Origin: Akkermansia muciniphila
GTDB lineage: Bacteria > Verrucomicrobiota > Verrucomicrobiia > Verrucomicrobiales > V1-33
Assembly (NCBI GenBank): GCA_945861415.1
Contig: CAMAUV010000011.1
Coordinates: forward strand, 18,024-82,023
Length of the DNA stretch: 64,000 nt
Direction: 5' to 3'
A model generated the notes under the pieces. The model did not search any database and was not told the DNA's origin. It saw only the letters and a list, made by a program, of their open reading frames with translations. Within the stretch, counting starts at the first letter, position 1, and every line of letters begins with the position of its first letter. Positions 63,746 to 64,000 of the stretch are shown here, in pieces. The position numbers and the translations under genes were made by a program.

Positions 63746-63973
63746 AGGGGACAGCGCCCCCTTCGACTCCGGCTTCTCCTCCGGATTTCCACCTTCGACT
63801 TTCGACCTTCGACCTTCGGCGCCCGCGTCCTGCCCCGCGTAGCCCTCGCCCGCGGCGCAAAGCACCGTCACCCGGTGCCCCGCCCGCACCAACTCCTCCG
63901 CCACCGCCTCCAGCATCCACCCCGTCGGTGCCAGATCCGGCGGATAGTACTGATTGATCAGGACCAGGTGCAT
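63746..63973 (-). pseudogene. Glycosyltransferase family 4 N-terminus, cut by the IS remnant
   Basis: From the ATG at 63973 the minus strand encodes MHLVLINQYYPPDLAPTGWM, then AVAEELVRAGHRVTVLCAAG, the N-terminal Rossmann strand of a WbuB/WcaI-type glycosyltransferase. About 50 residues on, the sequence becomes low in complexity (GRRSKVEGGNPEEKPESKGA), caused by four tandem heptamers ACCTTCG or ACTTTCG on the plus strand (63791-63818), and then runs into antisense transposase. At most 76 residues of about 400 remain. The gene is broken here, or the window joins sequence that has been rearranged. Confidence 0.65.
63791..63818. repeat. Tandem heptamer repeat, four copies
   Basis: The plus strand has ACCTTCG, ACTTTCG, ACCTTCG and ACCTTCG head to tail, 28 bases in all. 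It lies in the glycosyltransferase fragment near the IS3-type junction. Seven is not a multiple of three, so gain or loss of a unit would shift the reading frame. Confidence 0.8.
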
Positions 63974-64000
63974 CGCAAAAAAAACGAAACCCCGAGGCCA

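Noticed and set aside
1..64000. CRISPR arrays, tRNA or rRNA genes
   Set aside because: No regularly spaced repeats and no cloverleaf-like or rRNA-like sequence were found in the gaps between genes.

Overview
The window looks like chromosomal DNA of a GC-rich Verrucomicrobiota bacterium, or a close Planctomycetota-Verrucomicrobiota relative. The evidence is a planctomycete-type DUF1549/DUF1553 cytochrome protein, a PEP-CTERM sorted protein, several very large exported proteins with lamin-tail (LTD), CotH and beta-helix modules, FG-GAP/ASPIC proteins, and a DUF5989/SGNH pair. This assignment is an inference from family content. No rRNA, tRNA or CRISPR array was seen.

Layout. 1-3651 (minus) is the N-terminal part of a giant LTD/CotH surface protein that runs off the left edge. 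3704-5387 (minus) is a damaged DUF5989-SGNH/TPR locus with a frameshift and a grafted carbamoyltransferase tail. 5562-8756 (plus) is a CRTAC1-like FG-GAP/ASPIC/thioredoxin protein split by an in-frame TGA. 8783-8981 is a gene remnant. 9054-20746 is a carbohydrate catabolic locus. Two divergent, mostly overlapping transcription units leave a shared 250-bp control region at 13129-13375: fucose-isomerase-like protein, two Gfo/Idh oxidoreductases, TIM-barrel isomerase, PEP-CTERM protein, zinc alcohol dehydrogenase, FGGY kinase, shikimate-dehydrogenase-like protein, cupin phosphoglucose isomerase and a 2-hydroxyacid dehydrogenase. A XylR-like AraC regulator converges on the plus unit across a long hairpin. 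20875-25968 is a second LTD/CotH protein, followed by gene debris at 25969-26378.

26379-44440 is mostly core and house-keeping genes: a SpoIIE-type phosphatase, purU, the Lhr-type helicase plus pdeM DNA-damage pair, a porin-like protein behind a poly-C tract, an MBL hydrolase, a VTC-DUF4956-HlyD-like cluster, rlpA, transaldolase, an exported glutathione peroxidase and the large DUF1549/DUF1553 protein.

44677-59091 returns to giant exported proteins (2774 and 849 residues, sharing beta-helix modules), with an ADP-ribosylglycohydrolase and an FG-GAP protein between them. 59203-62652 holds ybeY and a convergent, overlapping MFS-acyltransferase-ligase fusion whose ligase end looks eroded. The right end is a broken IS3-family element that cuts off a glycosyltransferase gene.

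The strongest candidates for something undescribed are the divergent sugar locus (its substrate cannot be named from sequence), the VTC-DUF4956-membrane fusion protein cluster, and the modular LTD/CotH/beta-helix surface proteins.
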